From assembly GCA_031425695.1 (NCBI GenBank), contig JANPJV010000047.1, forward strand, positions 1 through 64,000: a DNA stretch of 64,000 nt, in the 5' to 3' direction. How positions within the stretch are numbered: position 1 is the first letter of the stretch; every line of letters begins with the position of its first letter. Both the position numbers and the translations under genes were made by a program. The DNA comes from JANPJV01 sp031425695 (GTDB lineage Bacteria > Pseudomonadota > Gammaproteobacteria > Xanthomonadales > SZUA-5). Of this stretch, positions 1-8,688 are shown piece by piece. The notes beneath the pieces are model-generated. The model was not told where the DNA came from and did no database searches. It saw only the letters and a list, made by a program, of their open reading frames with translations.

Positions 1-86
1 CGGCCTAATCTTGGGTCGACGTCGACACGGACCTGCGGCACCTTGTCGACACGCTCAACAAATTCGTGATTTTTGGTTCGCTTCAT
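1..86 (-). CDS. possible 5' end of a divergent gene (partial)
   Basis: An ATG at 84-86 on the minus strand opens a frame without stops to the window edge (28 codons). The product starts MKRTKNHEFVERVDKVP and is charged and hydrophilic. A weak AAGGA lies about 14 bases upstream of the ATG. It would diverge from the M23 peptidase gene, leaving about 90 bases for promoters. No family is recognised. The plus-strand frame over the same bases looks less protein-like. This is only a possibility, because too little of the gene is inside the window. Confidence 0.25.
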   Translation of the reverse strand, partial: MKRTKNHEFVERVDKVPQVRVDVDPRLG

Positions 87-176
87 TTTCAACGACTTGG
101 TCCTTGAAAATGGCGGCACATCCATGCGCCGCGGCGGCTCACAGTTTCGTACGCAGCACCATTCATTGGAGGCACC

Positions 177-1109
177 GTGTCCAAACTTTATTATTCGTTG
201 TTCTGGTTCCTGAGCTCGTCAGCGGTTGCGGCGACGCCCAATATCATCGTGCCGCAAGGTGGCGTCGGACGCTGGGATGCGATGGCTGCGGAGTCGTGCG
301 GCGTATTCGGCAAGAAGTATCCGGCGGTCGATTCGGATTGCTATTACCCGGTCGATATCAAGGCCAAGGTGGGCACCCACGAAATCGTGCTCTACGACCA
401 GGATGGCAAGCAGCACAAGGCCTCCCTGACGGTCGAAAAGGTCGAGTTCCCGGAAATCGACATCACGCTGGAAGACGAGACCTATATCAATCTCACGCCC
501 GAGAATGCGAAGCGCCACACGGAAGAGCGCAAGCGCGTCCTGGCTTTGTTCAAGGCCGAGCCGAGCCCGCCCAAATTCTCGCTGCCGCTGTCACCGGCGG
601 CCCGCCGCGTACCCAAGAGCGAAGATGATTTCGGCAGCCTGCGTACCTTCAACGAGATCCGCAAGAGCCAGCACACGGGACGCGATTTCCCGGTCGGCGC
701 CGGCAATCCGGTGGTGGCTGTCGCGAACGGCACGGTGCTCATGGCCGAAGAGCAGTTTTTCACCGGCAACACCGTATTCGTCGATCACGGCGGTGGCCTC
801 ATCAGCATGAACTTCCACCTGGGTGAGCTCAGCGTTGCCACCGGCGATGAGGTCAAGCGCGGCCAGACCCTCGGCAAGGTCGGCTCCACCGGTCGTTCGA
901 CTGGCCCGCACATGCACTTGGGCTTCCGCTGGGTGAATGCGCGCATCGATCCACTGCTGTTGCTCGAATCACCGAACGCGCTACCCACCGTCGGTGACAC
1001 CCGCGCCGAAGTCATCCAGAAGAACCTGAAGGCGCAGGCCAACGAACCGGCTGAATCCGGCAAGGAAGTCGAAGGCCAGCCAGAGGCCAAGGAAGGCGAC
1101 GACGAGTAA
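177..1109 (+). CDS. secreted M23 family metallopeptidase
   Basis: A 310-residue LytM-type zinc endopeptidase, predicted to cut peptidoglycan cross-bridges or stems in the periplasm or outside the cell. The start is GTG at 177, supported by GGAGG at 168-172. Residues 1-19 form a signal peptide ending AVAA. A beta-rich N-terminal part covers about 20-140. The M23 domain at about 160-260 shows the expected metal ligands: H166 and D170 in QHTGRDF, H214 in NFHLGEL, and the HMH motif at 245-247. The last 25 residues are Glu/Lys-rich and probably disordered. The gene stands alone and runs convergently into the small acidic-protein gene. Family assignment is firm; the exact bond cleaved is unknown. 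Confidence 0.9.
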   Translation: MSKLYYSLFWFLSSSAVAATPNIIVPQGGVGRWDAMAAESCGVFGKKYPAVDSDCYYPVDIKAKVGTHEIVLYDQDGKQHKASLTVEKVEFPEIDITLEDETYINLTPENAKRHTEERKRVLALFKAEPSPPKFSLPLSPAARRVPKSEDDFGSLRTFNEIRKSQHTGRDFPVGAGNPVVAVANGTVLMAEEQFFTGNTVFVDHGGGLISMNFHLGELSVATGDEVKRGQTLGKVGSTGRSTGPHMHLGFRWVNARIDPLLLLESPNALPTVGDTRAEVIQKNLKAQANEPAESGKEVEGQPEAKEGDDE

Positions 1110-1119
1110 GCGTTGAAGC

Positions 1120-1187
1120 GGTTTCGGTTGTCGGTGTCAGTTAGAGCAGAGCCGCTCTTCCGACACCGATAACCGACACCGACACTG
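1120..1187. repeat. inverted repeat between convergent genes (GGTTGTCGG family)
   Basis: The left arm is built of GGTTTC, GGTTGTC and GGTGTC-like words and the right arm carries their reverse complement (GACACCGATAACCGACACCG). It lies exactly between the M23 gene and the convergent small-protein gene, so it can act as a terminator for both. Related heptamer-based elements occur at 45646, 52924 and 54923. No T tract follows the stem. Confidence 0.7.
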
Positions 1188-1190
1188 TTT

Positions 1191-1481
1191 TCAGAACCGA
1201 TCAGTTTCTTCCAGCATCGCCCCCGAGGAACGGACGGTCAACTCGGCCATGCGGCGAACTTCTTCGTCGCTGCTGTGGTCGTCGGTGTGGACGCGGATGT
1301 CGTAGACGCTGGCGTCGATATTTTCCGCCAGGCCGGCGGAACTCGAATCCTCGTCGTCCATGTGCGACATCATGCCGTCGACTTCTTCGATGCTGTGGAT
1401 GAGCTCGCTTTCCGCGAGTCGGTTGATGACCGCCTCGCAGGCGGCGGCGGGACCGGTGACACGAAAGTTGAGGGTGGTCAT
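1191..1481 (-). CDS. small acidic conserved hypothetical protein
   Basis: A 96-residue soluble protein starting MTTLNFRVTGPAAACEAV, with an acidic middle (residues 35-52, Asp/Ser-rich). The ATG at 1479-1481 is preceded by AAGGAG seven bases upstream, so the start is secure. No signal peptide or membrane segment is visible. The N-terminal pattern (beta strand then AAxExVINxL helix) would fit a small alpha/beta sandwich, but this is inference. It is followed on the same strand, going upstream, by the short-chain dehydrogenase and DUF2383 genes, a set often linked to general stress. Function not recognised. Confidence 0.75.
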   Translation of the reverse strand: MTTLNFRVTGPAAACEAVINRLAESELIHSIEEVDGMMSHMDDEDSSSAGLAENIDASVYDIRVHTDDHSSDEEVRRMAELTVRSSGAMLEETDRF

Positions 1482-1526
1482 GAGAGGCTCCTTGATTCGT
1501 GATTGACAGAGACGCGGACGCCAACG

Positions 1527-2393
1527 TCAGGCGCTGATGTGCCCGCCGCCGTTGATGTGGAAGACTTGGCCGGTGATGTACGACGCGTCGCTGCTGGCGA
1601 GGAAGACATAGGCAGGCGCGACTTCGCACGGCTGCCCGGGCCGTTTCATCAGGGTGTTGCTGCCGAAAGTGGCGACCTCATCGGCGCTGAAACTCGCCGG
1701 GATCAGGGGTGTCCAGATCGGTCCCGGCGCGACCACGTTCACGCGGATGCCGCGCTCGGCGAGCATCTGCGCGAGCGAGAAGCTCATCACATGGATGGCG
1801 CCCTTGGTCGCGGAGTAATCGAGCAGGCTGGCGTGACCGCGTACGCCGGTGACTGAGCCGGTGTTGATGATCACTGCGCCTTCGGGCATGTGCGGCAGTG
1901 CGGCGCGGGTCAGGTTGAAATAGGCGAACACATTGCTGGCGAAGGTCTTTTCAATCTGCGCGGGGTGAAGCTCCTCCGGCTTCTCGACCGGATGCTGCTC
2001 GGCGCAGTTGTTGACCAGGATGTCGATTCGTCCGAAGGCCTTGATCGTCCGCTCGACTGCTTTGCGGCAGCGCGCGTCGGTCCCAAGGTCGCCGGGGATC
2101 AGCACACAGCGCCGACCTCGCGCCTCGACTTCCTGCTGCGTGCTCTTGGCATCTTCGTGTTCGTTGAGATAGGCGATGGCGACATCGGCGCCTTCGGCCG
2201 CGAAGTGCATGGCGACCGCGCGACCGATCCCGCTGTCGCCGCCACTGATCAACGCAACGCGGCCGGCCAGACGATCGCTCGCGCGATAATCGTCGCGGAT
2301 GGAGACCGGCGTCGGGTGCATCAACTTGCGCTTGCCGGGCTGGCTGCGCTGGCGCTGCGGAGGATTGACGGGGGTTTTCTTTTCCAGCCCCAT
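1527..2393 (-). CDS. SDR family oxidoreductase (YghA-like)
   Basis: A 288-residue NAD(P)-dependent short-chain dehydrogenase of the extended-N-terminus YghA type. Residues 1-45 form a Pro/Gln/Lys-rich leader. The cofactor loop is GGDSGIGRA (about 51-59). The NNAG motif reads NNCA, a mild departure. The catalytic Ser is in NTGSVTG, and Tyr/Lys are in YSATKGA. The C-terminus INGGGHISA is typical. GGAG eight bases before ATG 2391-2393 fixes the start. The gene is downstream of the DUF2383 gene by 25 bases and is probably co-transcribed. Substrate unknown; homologues are general-stress or aldehyde reductases. Confidence 0.9.
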   Translation of the reverse strand: MGLEKKTPVNPPQRQRSQPGKRKLMHPTPVSIRDDYRASDRLAGRVALISGGDSGIGRAVAMHFAAEGADVAIAYLNEHEDAKSTQQEVEARGRRCVLIPGDLGTDARCRKAVERTIKAFGRIDILVNNCAEQHPVEKPEELHPAQIEKTFASNVFAYFNLTRAALPHMPEGAVIINTGSVTGVRGHASLLDYSATKGAIHVMSFSLAQMLAERGIRVNVVAPGPIWTPLIPASFSADEVATFGSNTLMKRPGQPCEVAPAYVFLASSDASYITGQVFHINGGGHISA

Positions 2394-2418
2394 GGGGTTG
2401 CTCCGATCCCAAAGATTT

Positions 2419-2862
2419 TCAGGCCGCGCGCAGTGACTTCTGCCGGCTCATCGCGTTGTGCATCTTCTGGACCTTGGGAAGATGCATGGCCAGGACGTGG
2501 CGTACATGGCTCGATTCCGTTTCGCCTAGCGCGCGTTCGAAAGCGTGCAGCAGACGGTCTTCGGCAGCTTCGAGCTGCTTGACGAAAGTCGTGTTCTTGT
2601 CGCTGCTCAATGCCGCGAGTACCTGGGCGTAAGCCTCGCGGACGCTGCCCGCGAGCGTGCCGCTGGCCGAAGGTTCACGACCCTCCGCGGCGATCTCATC
2701 GGCCAGGTCCACGATCAACGCATAGCGGATCGTCGAGGCATCCCGGAACAGCGCCTGCAATGTCGGGTCGTCCACCTTGGGCGCAGCAGCGTCATAGAAC
2801 GACTGGCCATCCCGCAGGATTTCGATCAGGTCATTGAGCGTATCCACGGCTACAGTGCTCAT
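2419..2862 (-). CDS. PA2169-type four-helix-bundle protein (DUF2383)
   Basis: A 147-residue all-helical protein starting MSTVAVDTLNDLIEILRDG, matching the DUF2383/PA2169 pattern: an N-terminal LNxLIxxxxDG motif, then helices with spaced Glu, Asp and His. AGGA precedes ATG 2860-2862. Members are ferritin-like stress proteins of unknown chemistry. The gene leads a likely three-gene minus-strand unit with the dehydrogenase and the small acidic protein. Family call is good from the pattern; metal binding was not shown from sequence. Confidence 0.8.
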   Translation of the reverse strand: MSTVAVDTLNDLIEILRDGQSFYDAAAPKVDDPTLQALFRDASTIRYALIVDLADEIAAEGREPSASGTLAGSVREAYAQVLAALSSDKNTTFVKQLEAAEDRLLHAFERALGETESSHVRHVLAMHLPKVQKMHNAMSRQKSLRAA

Positions 2863-2900
2863 GGTTTCCTCGGTCCACCTTCGCGCGTACTAATGACCAT

Positions 2901-2992
2901 CTCGGAGCAAGGCTCGGACGGCCTTGCTCCGAGACTGAAGATGAATACGGCTCCAGCCGGGAGATCGGGGGGATTCGCCGGACTGGAGCCGT
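2901..2992. repeat. two perfect dyads in the 356-base gap before wecB
   Basis: The gap 2863-3218 holds no convincing gene. It contains CTCGGAGCAAGG at 2901-2912 paired with its exact complement at 2922-2933 (12-bp stem, 9-base loop), and ACGGCTCCAG at 2947-2956 paired with CTGGAGCCGT at 2983-2992. The divergent neighbours (DUF2383 leftward, wecB rightward) mean promoters should lie here too. The first dyad could be a protein-binding site, REP unit or 5'-leader hairpin. I see nothing specific in 3000-3218. Confidence 0.65.
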
Positions 2993-3218
2993 GTGCCGTG
3001 TTTGACGGCAGGCGCTGTGACGCACGCCGTGTGCCAAGTTCAGCCGCCCACAATTTGCCTCGCAAAATCAATACGTTGAGAGACTGATCCCCGATCACCG
3101 CTACGGCGTTCTGCACGCATCGGTCTGGAATCTCGCGGCAAGCTGCATTACTCATCCGTAGCCCACAGGCCCACGGGTGCTCACGTATTCTTGGATTCAG
3201 CCCACGAGCTTGCGTGCG

Positions 3219-4337
3219 ATGTCCCCGATCCTGATCGTTGCCGGCACCCGTCCGGAGTGCCTGAAGCTGGTTGCACTGGTGCGTGCGCTGCGCGCGTGCG
3301 ACGGGCCGCGCATCTGGCTCGTCAGCTCTGGGCAGCATCCGCAGATGGTGCGCGACACGCTGGCGCAATGGGGGTTGGCGCCGGATCGCGAGTTGGCCGC
3401 GGTCACCCCGGGCTCGGTGTCCGCGCAGGTGCGCTGGATGCGCGATCGCGTGCGCATGGTCTGCGAGGAGCTTGGCCCGGCGTTGCTGGTGGTGCAGGGT
3501 GATACCTCGAGCGCTTACGCCGGTGCGCTTGCCGCGCGTGCCGCGGGTATCGAGTTGGCGCACGTCGAGGCCGGGCTGCGTACGAGCGACCCGATGCGCC
3601 CGTTCCCCGAGGAGCCGTTTCGGCGCCGCATCGGCGCGCTGGCCGACTGGCACTTCGCGCCGACGCCAGGCGCTGCGCGCAACCTGCTCGGTGAAGGCAT
3701 CGCACCCGCGCGCATCCACACGCCGGGCAATACCGGAATCGACGCGCTTAGGCTGGCGTTGGCGGAGCCGGCCGCGGCACACGCGCCGCGCTGGCAGGAG
3801 CGCTTCGATGAGTTGCTCGTGCTGACCTTGCACCGGCGCGAGAACTACGGACCGAAGCTTGAACAGATTTGTCTCGGCGTGCGTGCGCTGCTCGACCTCA
3901 ACCCGCGCCTCGGGGTGGTCTGTCCGGTGCATCCGAACCCCGCAGTCGGCACTCGCGTGCGCCGCATCCTCGGCGGGCATCCGCGGATCGTCTTGACCAC
4001 GCCGCTCGAATACCGTCCGTTCGTGCAGTTGCTGGCACAAGCGCGCCTGGTGATCACCGATTCGGGCGGCATCCAGGAAGAAGCACCGTATCTCGGCGTG
4101 CCGGTAGTGGTCGTGCGCGAGAACACCGAGCGTCCCGAAGCGCTGACGTGCGGCAACACGCACCTGGTCGCCGCCGAAGCGCCGGCCTTGATCGCCGCCG
4201 CGCAGCAATGGCTGGCGGCGGAGCGCCCGTCCGCGCACGCGTTCGCGCCCGGCGCGCCCTTTGGCGACGGCCGTGCGGCCGAACGCATCGCGCAGGTACT
4301 GGTCAATCTCGCGGCGCACGCGCTGGTGCCGGTCTGA
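3219..4337 (+). CDS. wecB: UDP-N-acetylglucosamine 2-epimerase (non-hydrolysing)
   Basis: A 372-residue GT-B-fold enzyme making UDP-ManNAc from UDP-GlcNAc for surface polysaccharide. The start ATG 3219 gives MSPILIVAGTRPECLKL, the family N-terminus; a GTG at 3177 in the same frame would add 14 unlikely residues. Motifs seen: QGDTSSAYAGALAA, HVEAGLRT with the catalytic Glu, PEEPFRRRIGALADWHFAP, and DSGGIQEEAPYLG near the C-terminus. The stop overlaps the next start (TGATG), which implies translational coupling in a glycan operon. Weak ribosome-binding site. Confidence 0.9.
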   Translation: MSPILIVAGTRPECLKLVALVRALRACDGPRIWLVSSGQHPQMVRDTLAQWGLAPDRELAAVTPGSVSAQVRWMRDRVRMVCEELGPALLVVQGDTSSAYAGALAARAAGIELAHVEAGLRTSDPMRPFPEEPFRRRIGALADWHFAPTPGAARNLLGEGIAPARIHTPGNTGIDALRLALAEPAAAHAPRWQERFDELLVLTLHRRENYGPKLEQICLGVRALLDLNPRLGVVCPVHPNPAVGTRVRRILGGHPRIVLTTPLEYRPFVQLLAQARLVITDSGGIQEEAPYLGVPVVVVRENTERPEALTCGNTHLVAAEAPALIAAAQQWLAAERPSAHAFAPGAPFGDGRAAERIAQVLVNLAAHALVPV

Positions 4338-5437
4338 TGGCGACGGCTGCCGATCGCGCGGCGGCAGGGCGCGCCAACGAGGCGGCTGCTGCGCTGCGTG
4401 GCTGGCTGCTCACCGGGCCGGCGCAGATTGCCGATGGCCGCGAGGCGGGCGCCATTGCCGGCACCCTCGACGCCGACGGGAAGGCCGACTACGCGTACGC
4501 CGAGATCACCGGCTATTACCTGCATTGGCTGGCTTCGCCGCACCTGCGCCGCGGCACGGACGATGCCGCGCTGATCGCCCGCGCCACGGCCGCTGCGCAT
4601 TGGTGCGAGCGTCGCGTGCTCGCCGCCGGCCCGCTGCCGACCCGCATCGATCTTCGCGCCGGCACCGTCAGCGAGTGGCGCAACCAGGCGCTGTTCTGTT
4701 TCGACCTGGCAATGCTCGTCGGCGGGCTGACCGCGGCGCGCCGGCGCAGCCTGATCCCGCCGCCACAGGACGTGCTCGCGCGGCTGCTGCAGCAGCTCAC
4801 CGACTTCGCCGGCGACGACGGACTGGTGCCGCTCAAGGTGCTCGATCGCAACAGCGAAATGCCGGCGCGCTGGTCGACGCGTCCGGGTGCCTTCCTGGTC
4901 AAGGCGGCCGCGCGCATCCTGTCGGCACAGGCGGTCATCGAGGTCCCGCCGGCGCTGGAAGCGGCCTGCCACGCTCACGTGGAGCGCTTCGCGGCGCAGC
5001 CACCTGGCGCGCGGCAGGAGCCTGCCCATGCGAGCCTGTACTTTCTCGAAGGCGAGCTGGCGCTTGCATGCGAGCGCAATCCCGGCAGCGCGAGCCTGCT
5101 GAAGAACTTGCTCAAATCGCTCGACGCCGCTGGCAACCTGCCGGAGAGCGCCGACAGCGCAGTCCTGCGTGCCGATATCGTCGCCCAGGCACTGCGCCTC
5201 GCGGTCCTGCTGCGCGCCTGTGGCGAGCGCCGCGCACCGCCCGACGCCACGCTCGACCTGCTCGCCGAGAACCTGGTCGCGCGCGTCCGCCCGGATGGCT
5301 CGATCGCTTTCCGCGACGGCGAGACAGCGCCGCAGATCAACGTCTGGTGCGCGATGTTCGCCGAGCAGGCGCTGGCCTGGTATGGCCAGTGGCGCGGCGT
5401 GCGCACGCTCAACGCCAACGCATGGGACATCGTTTGA
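4337..5437 (+). CDS. uncharacterised helical protein of the glycan operon
   Basis: A 366-residue protein, Ala/Leu/Arg-rich, with repeated helix-like blocks containing Trp, Tyr and Glu (EITGYYLHWLAS, TVSEWRNQALFCFDLAML, INVWCAMFAEQALAWY). This pattern suggests an alpha/alpha toroid, as in polysaccharide lyases or glycoside hydrolases, but no signature allows a call. No signal peptide is seen, so it is probably cytoplasmic. Its start overlaps the wecB stop by one base and its end overlaps the glycosyltransferase fusion by 16 bases, so it belongs to one translated unit making or modifying a surface glycan. Confidence 0.75.
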   Translation: MATAADRAAAGRANEAAAALRGWLLTGPAQIADGREAGAIAGTLDADGKADYAYAEITGYYLHWLASPHLRRGTDDAALIARATAAAHWCERRVLAAGPLPTRIDLRAGTVSEWRNQALFCFDLAMLVGGLTAARRRSLIPPPQDVLARLLQQLTDFAGDDGLVPLKVLDRNSEMPARWSTRPGAFLVKAAARILSAQAVIEVPPALEAACHAHVERFAAQPPGARQEPAHASLYFLEGELALACERNPGSASLLKNLLKSLDAAGNLPESADSAVLRADIVAQALRLAVLLRACGERRAPPDATLDLLAENLVARVRPDGSIAFRDGETAPQINVWCAMFAEQALAWYGQWRGVRTLNANAWDIV

Positions 5438-7608
5438 AACTCGGCTGGGCCAGCAGCCTGCGCCAGCGCCTGCGCTTCACGCCGCTGCATCTTGCTTTGG
5501 TCGGTGCCGATTTCATTGCCCGTTGCTGGCCCGGCCGTTGGCAGACCCGTGCCAGCATCGCGTTCGCACCCGGTGTGTCGGTGTTGATTCCAGAGCGCGG
5601 CACGCCCGAGCTGCTGGCCGAAAGCCTGGAGTCGGCAGTGGCGGCGCTGGCGCAGATCGATGAGCCCGGCGAAATCGTGGTTGTCGTCAACGGCGCGCCC
5701 GAAGCCGATTACGCCGGGCTGCGAACGCGCTTTCCCCAGGTGCGCTGGCAGTTCCATGCGCAGGGCCTGGGCTACAACGGCGCGGTGGCTGCCGGCCTCT
5801 TGGCGGTCAGCCATGACTGGGTGTACCTGCTCAACAGCGACATGCGCCTGGAGCCGGACGCGCTGGCGCAGCTGCTGCCGCTGCGTGCGGCGCATGTGTT
5901 CGCGGTGACCTCGCAGATTTTCTTCGTCGATGGCAAGCGCCGGCGCGAAGAGACTGGCTGGTCGGATTGCCGGGTGATCGGTGCCGGCGTGCAGATGTTC
6001 GAGCGCGAGCCCGAATCGACGCTCGCGCGCGGCAATCTCTATCCGGGCGGCGGTTCGTCGCTGTGCCAGAGCGCGCTGCTGCGTGCTTACGTGGCCGAAA
6101 CCGAGAGCTATGCACCGTTCTATTACGAGGACGCCGACTGGGGCGCGCGGGCGTGGGCGGAGGGCCGCGAGGTGCTGTTCTGCCCGGCGAGCGTCGCCCA
6201 CCACCATCACCGCGGCACGGTCGCCCGCTACTTCGACGCGGCCGAGGTCGAGCGCGTGATCGCGCGCAACGCACTGCAATTCGAGCTGCGCCATGGCTGG
6301 ACCGAAATGGCCCCGGCACGCGCGATGGCGCACGTCTGCGACAACGACTTCGCTACGCAGAAAGAGCTGTATGCGCCGGCGCTCGCCCGCGGCGTTTTCC
6401 ACGAACGGCTGCGTTCGCGACGCGCGCTCGCGCGTGGATTCGAGTTCACCCGCACCGCGACGATGCGCTTCTACCCGCGGCCACAGGGCCCGCGCACCGA
6501 CAAGCCACGGGTGTTGCTGGTGACGCCGTTTGCACTGTTCCCGCCCGCGCACGGCGGCGCCCGGCGCGTTGGCGAGATTACCCGCCGCCTGGCCGACGAG
6601 GTCGAGCTGATCCTGCTCTCCGACGAGCGCTCGCTATACTCGGGCGCGAGTGAGCCGGGCTTCGCGCCGTTTCGCAGCGTGCACCTGGTCGAGGGTCGCG
6701 GTGACCAGGCTGGCGAGGCCGCGCTGCCCTGGCCGCAGCGCCTGCGGCGGCATGCACACCCGACCCTGCGCAACGAGCTCGAGCGCCTGATCGCAATCCA
6801 TGATCCCGACCTCATCCAGATCGAATTCATGGAGCTCGCGGCACTGCGGCCGCGGCAGCGTGGCCGCGCGCGCGTCGTGCTGGCGCTCCACGACGTCTAT
6901 CTCGACGGCGGCCGCGACGACGCCGTGCAACTGGCGGCGGTGAAGGATTTCGATGCGATCACCGTCTGTTCCAGCGAAGACGCGCAGCTGCTTGCACATC
7001 CGCGCAGCCAGCTGATCGCCAATGGCGCCAGCGACCGTCTCGATGGCTACCGGCCCTCGCCGGCCCAGCCGCCGGAGCTGCTGTTCATGGGGCCATTCCG
7101 CTATGCGCCCAACTACACCGGCATCAAGGCCTTCCTGCGCGAGTGCTGGCCCACGATCCGCGGCGCCCACCCGCAGGCGCGCCTGTGCATTCTCGGCGGT
7201 CCCGAATCGGCGCCGCTGCGCCATGCCGAACCCTTGCTGCGCCTCCCCGGCGTCGAGCTGGTCGACCGTTTCGTCGACCCTGCGCCGTACCTCGCGCGCG
7301 CCACGCTGACCATCAATCCGCAGCAGGAAATTCGCGGCTCGGCGCTCAAGCTGATCGAGTCATTGCTGGCCGGCCGCATCTGCGTCAGCACCCGCGATGG
7401 CGCGCGCGGCTTCACCGACACCGGCCTCGCCGGCCTGCTCGTCGTCGACCAGGTCGCCGCGATGAGCACGCCGATCATCGAGCTCCTTGGCGACGCTCCA
7501 CGCCGACATGCGATCGAGCTGCCCGACCGCGGCCAGGTCGCCCGCTGGACCTGGGACGGCATCGCCCAGGCGCAGCTCGCGCTGTATCGGCAGTTGCTGG
7601 GGAGCTAA
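5422..7608 (+). CDS. two-domain glycosyltransferase (GT2-GT4 fusion)
   Basis: A 728-residue fusion. The N-terminal GT2 part (about 50-270) shows VSVLIPERG at 52-60, the metal-site loop LLNSDMRL near 136-143, and YYEDADWGARAW at 234-245 (the ED-D/W motif). The C-terminal GT4-like part (about 350-720) starts KPRVLLVTPFALFPPAHGGA and carries GSALKLIESLLAG near 640. ATG 5422 is chosen; a TTG at 5434 overlapping the previous stop (TTGA) is possible. The open frame extends far upstream in shadow of the neighbour, but that region is not GT-like. It probably adds two sugars in sequence to a lipid-linked or rhamnan-type glycan. Confidence 0.85.
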   Translation: MGHRLKLGWASSLRQRLRFTPLHLALVGADFIARCWPGRWQTRASIAFAPGVSVLIPERGTPELLAESLESAVAALAQIDEPGEIVVVVNGAPEADYAGLRTRFPQVRWQFHAQGLGYNGAVAAGLLAVSHDWVYLLNSDMRLEPDALAQLLPLRAAHVFAVTSQIFFVDGKRRREETGWSDCRVIGAGVQMFEREPESTLARGNLYPGGGSSLCQSALLRAYVAETESYAPFYYEDADWGARAWAEGREVLFCPASVAHHHHRGTVARYFDAAEVERVIARNALQFELRHGWTEMAPARAMAHVCDNDFATQKELYAPALARGVFHERLRSRRALARGFEFTRTATMRFYPRPQGPRTDKPRVLLVTPFALFPPAHGGARRVGEITRRLADEVELILLSDERSLYSGASEPGFAPFRSVHLVEGRGDQAGEAALPWPQRLRRHAHPTLRNELERLIAIHDPDLIQIEFMELAALRPRQRGRARVVLALHDVYLDGGRDDAVQLAAVKDFDAITVCSSEDAQLLAHPRSQLIANGASDRLDGYRPSPAQPPELLFMGPFRYAPNYTGIKAFLRECWPTIRGAHPQARLCILGGPESAPLRHAEPLLRLPGVELVDRFVDPAPYLARATLTINPQQEIRGSALKLIESLLAGRICVSTRDGARGFTDTGLAGLLVVDQVAAMSTPIIELLGDAPRRHAIELPDRGQVARWTWDGIAQAQLALYRQLLGS

Positions 7609-7662
7609 GATGCGAACGACTCTTCAACTCGTTGATTTAGCTCGAGCACCGCAGACCTATTA

Positions 7663-7762
7663 TTTGACGCAAATGAACGCAAAGGGGAAAGGCAAGGTAC
7701 GCAAAAGGAGCTTATTGGCCCTTTTTGCGTCTCTTTGCTCCCTTGGCGTTCCTTTGCGTCAA
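7663..7762. repeat. long-armed inverted repeat, GACGCAAA-type
   Basis: Left arm 7663-7710 and right arm 7719-7762 are near-complementary, built of TTGACGCAAA, AACGCAAAGG and GCAAAAGG words. The arms can fold into one hairpin of more than 40 pairs with a loop of about 8 bases. The element separates the glycosyltransferase fusion from the methyltransferase on the same strand and may terminate or stabilise the upstream transcript. Similar in style, but not sequence, to elements at 26791 and 43240. Confidence 0.75.
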
Positions 7763-7785
7763 GGCTTTCCACAGCTGAGGTGACA

Positions 7786-8553
7786 ATGGTTCAGCCCCGG
7801 GAGCCCGCAGTGTGGTCCTATGACCTGATCGCCGATTTTTATGCGACCGACATGGGCCAGTCGATGCCCTTCGATGACGCCGCTTTCTACCTCGAGCTCG
7901 CGCGCCAGCAGCCCGGGCCGGTGTTCGAGCTCGGCTGTGGCAGCGGGCGGATCCTGATCGAACTGCTCGCGGCCGGCATCGACATCGCGGGCGGCGACCG
8001 CTCGTTGCCGATGCTGCAGCGCTTGCGCACCGACGCCGGGCTGCGCAAGCTCACGCCTCGCGTGGCGCTGATGGATCTGCGTGCGCTGGCCTTGCGCGGC
8101 CGCTTTCGCCTGATCCTCGCACCGTATTCGCTGCTCACCTACCTCACCAACCCAGCGGAAGTGGACCGCTTCATCGCCCAGGCGCGCGGGCTGCTCACGC
8201 TTGACGGAATGCTCGTGCTCGACGCCTTCGTCCCGCGCGACGTCAGCCCGTTCGACGACTTCCGCGACGACTACTCACGCGCGTTCGGGAGTGGGCGGCT
8301 GGTACGCGCCAAGCGCATCGCCCGGCTCGCCGATGGCTGCAACCGGATCGAACGCCGCTATCGGGAACACGACGCGACCGGCGCCTTGCTGCGCGAAGTG
8401 CACACCGACGAAACCATCCGCCCATACACCCGGGCAGACATTCTTGAAGTGATCGCTCGCCACGAATTGCGCGCCCATTCCGAACACTTCGATTACGGCA
8501 ACGGCCACAGTGAAAACGCGCGTTTCTACACGTTGAGCGCGACGCTCCCCTAG
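7786..8553 (+). CDS. class I SAM-dependent methyltransferase
   Basis: A 255-residue cytoplasmic methyltransferase. The SAM motif I is VFELGCGSGRI (about 43-53), followed by GGDRSLPML (acidic position for ribose) and a motif-IV-like region LILAPYSLLTYL. The start ATG 7786 has AGGTGA just upstream; an upstream in-frame ATG at 7735 lies inside the repeat and is rejected. It may modify the glycan made by the preceding operon, but the 177-base gap holding the inverted repeat makes linkage uncertain. Substrate unknown. Confidence 0.8.
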   Translation: MVQPREPAVWSYDLIADFYATDMGQSMPFDDAAFYLELARQQPGPVFELGCGSGRILIELLAAGIDIAGGDRSLPMLQRLRTDAGLRKLTPRVALMDLRALALRGRFRLILAPYSLLTYLTNPAEVDRFIAQARGLLTLDGMLVLDAFVPRDVSPFDDFRDDYSRAFGSGRLVRAKRIARLADGCNRIERRYREHDATGALLREVHTDETIRPYTRADILEVIARHELRAHSEHFDYGNGHSENARFYTLSATLP

Positions 8554-8688
8554 CCGGCCAGAGCGGCTTGCCTGAACGGCGATTCAGCTTGCCGGGCACG
8601 CGCTTGATCGACTTTTTCCCTCGGCTGCGAGATGTCCAGTGCAGCAGCGGCCAATCGGCCGTTGCCACCCGCCAGGAGTTCTCGAGAA

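Noticed and set aside
11..628. Plus-strand frame overlapping the M23 gene
   Set aside because: Arg/Gly-rich shadow frame; the overlapping peptidase has the signal peptide and zinc motifs.
4261..5421. Long open frame upstream of the GT2-GT4 fusion (would make 1115 residues)
   Set aside because: This stretch is the shifted frame of the wecB end and the helical protein gene; the translation is Arg/Ala-rich without any domain. GT motifs begin after residue 45 of the chosen start.
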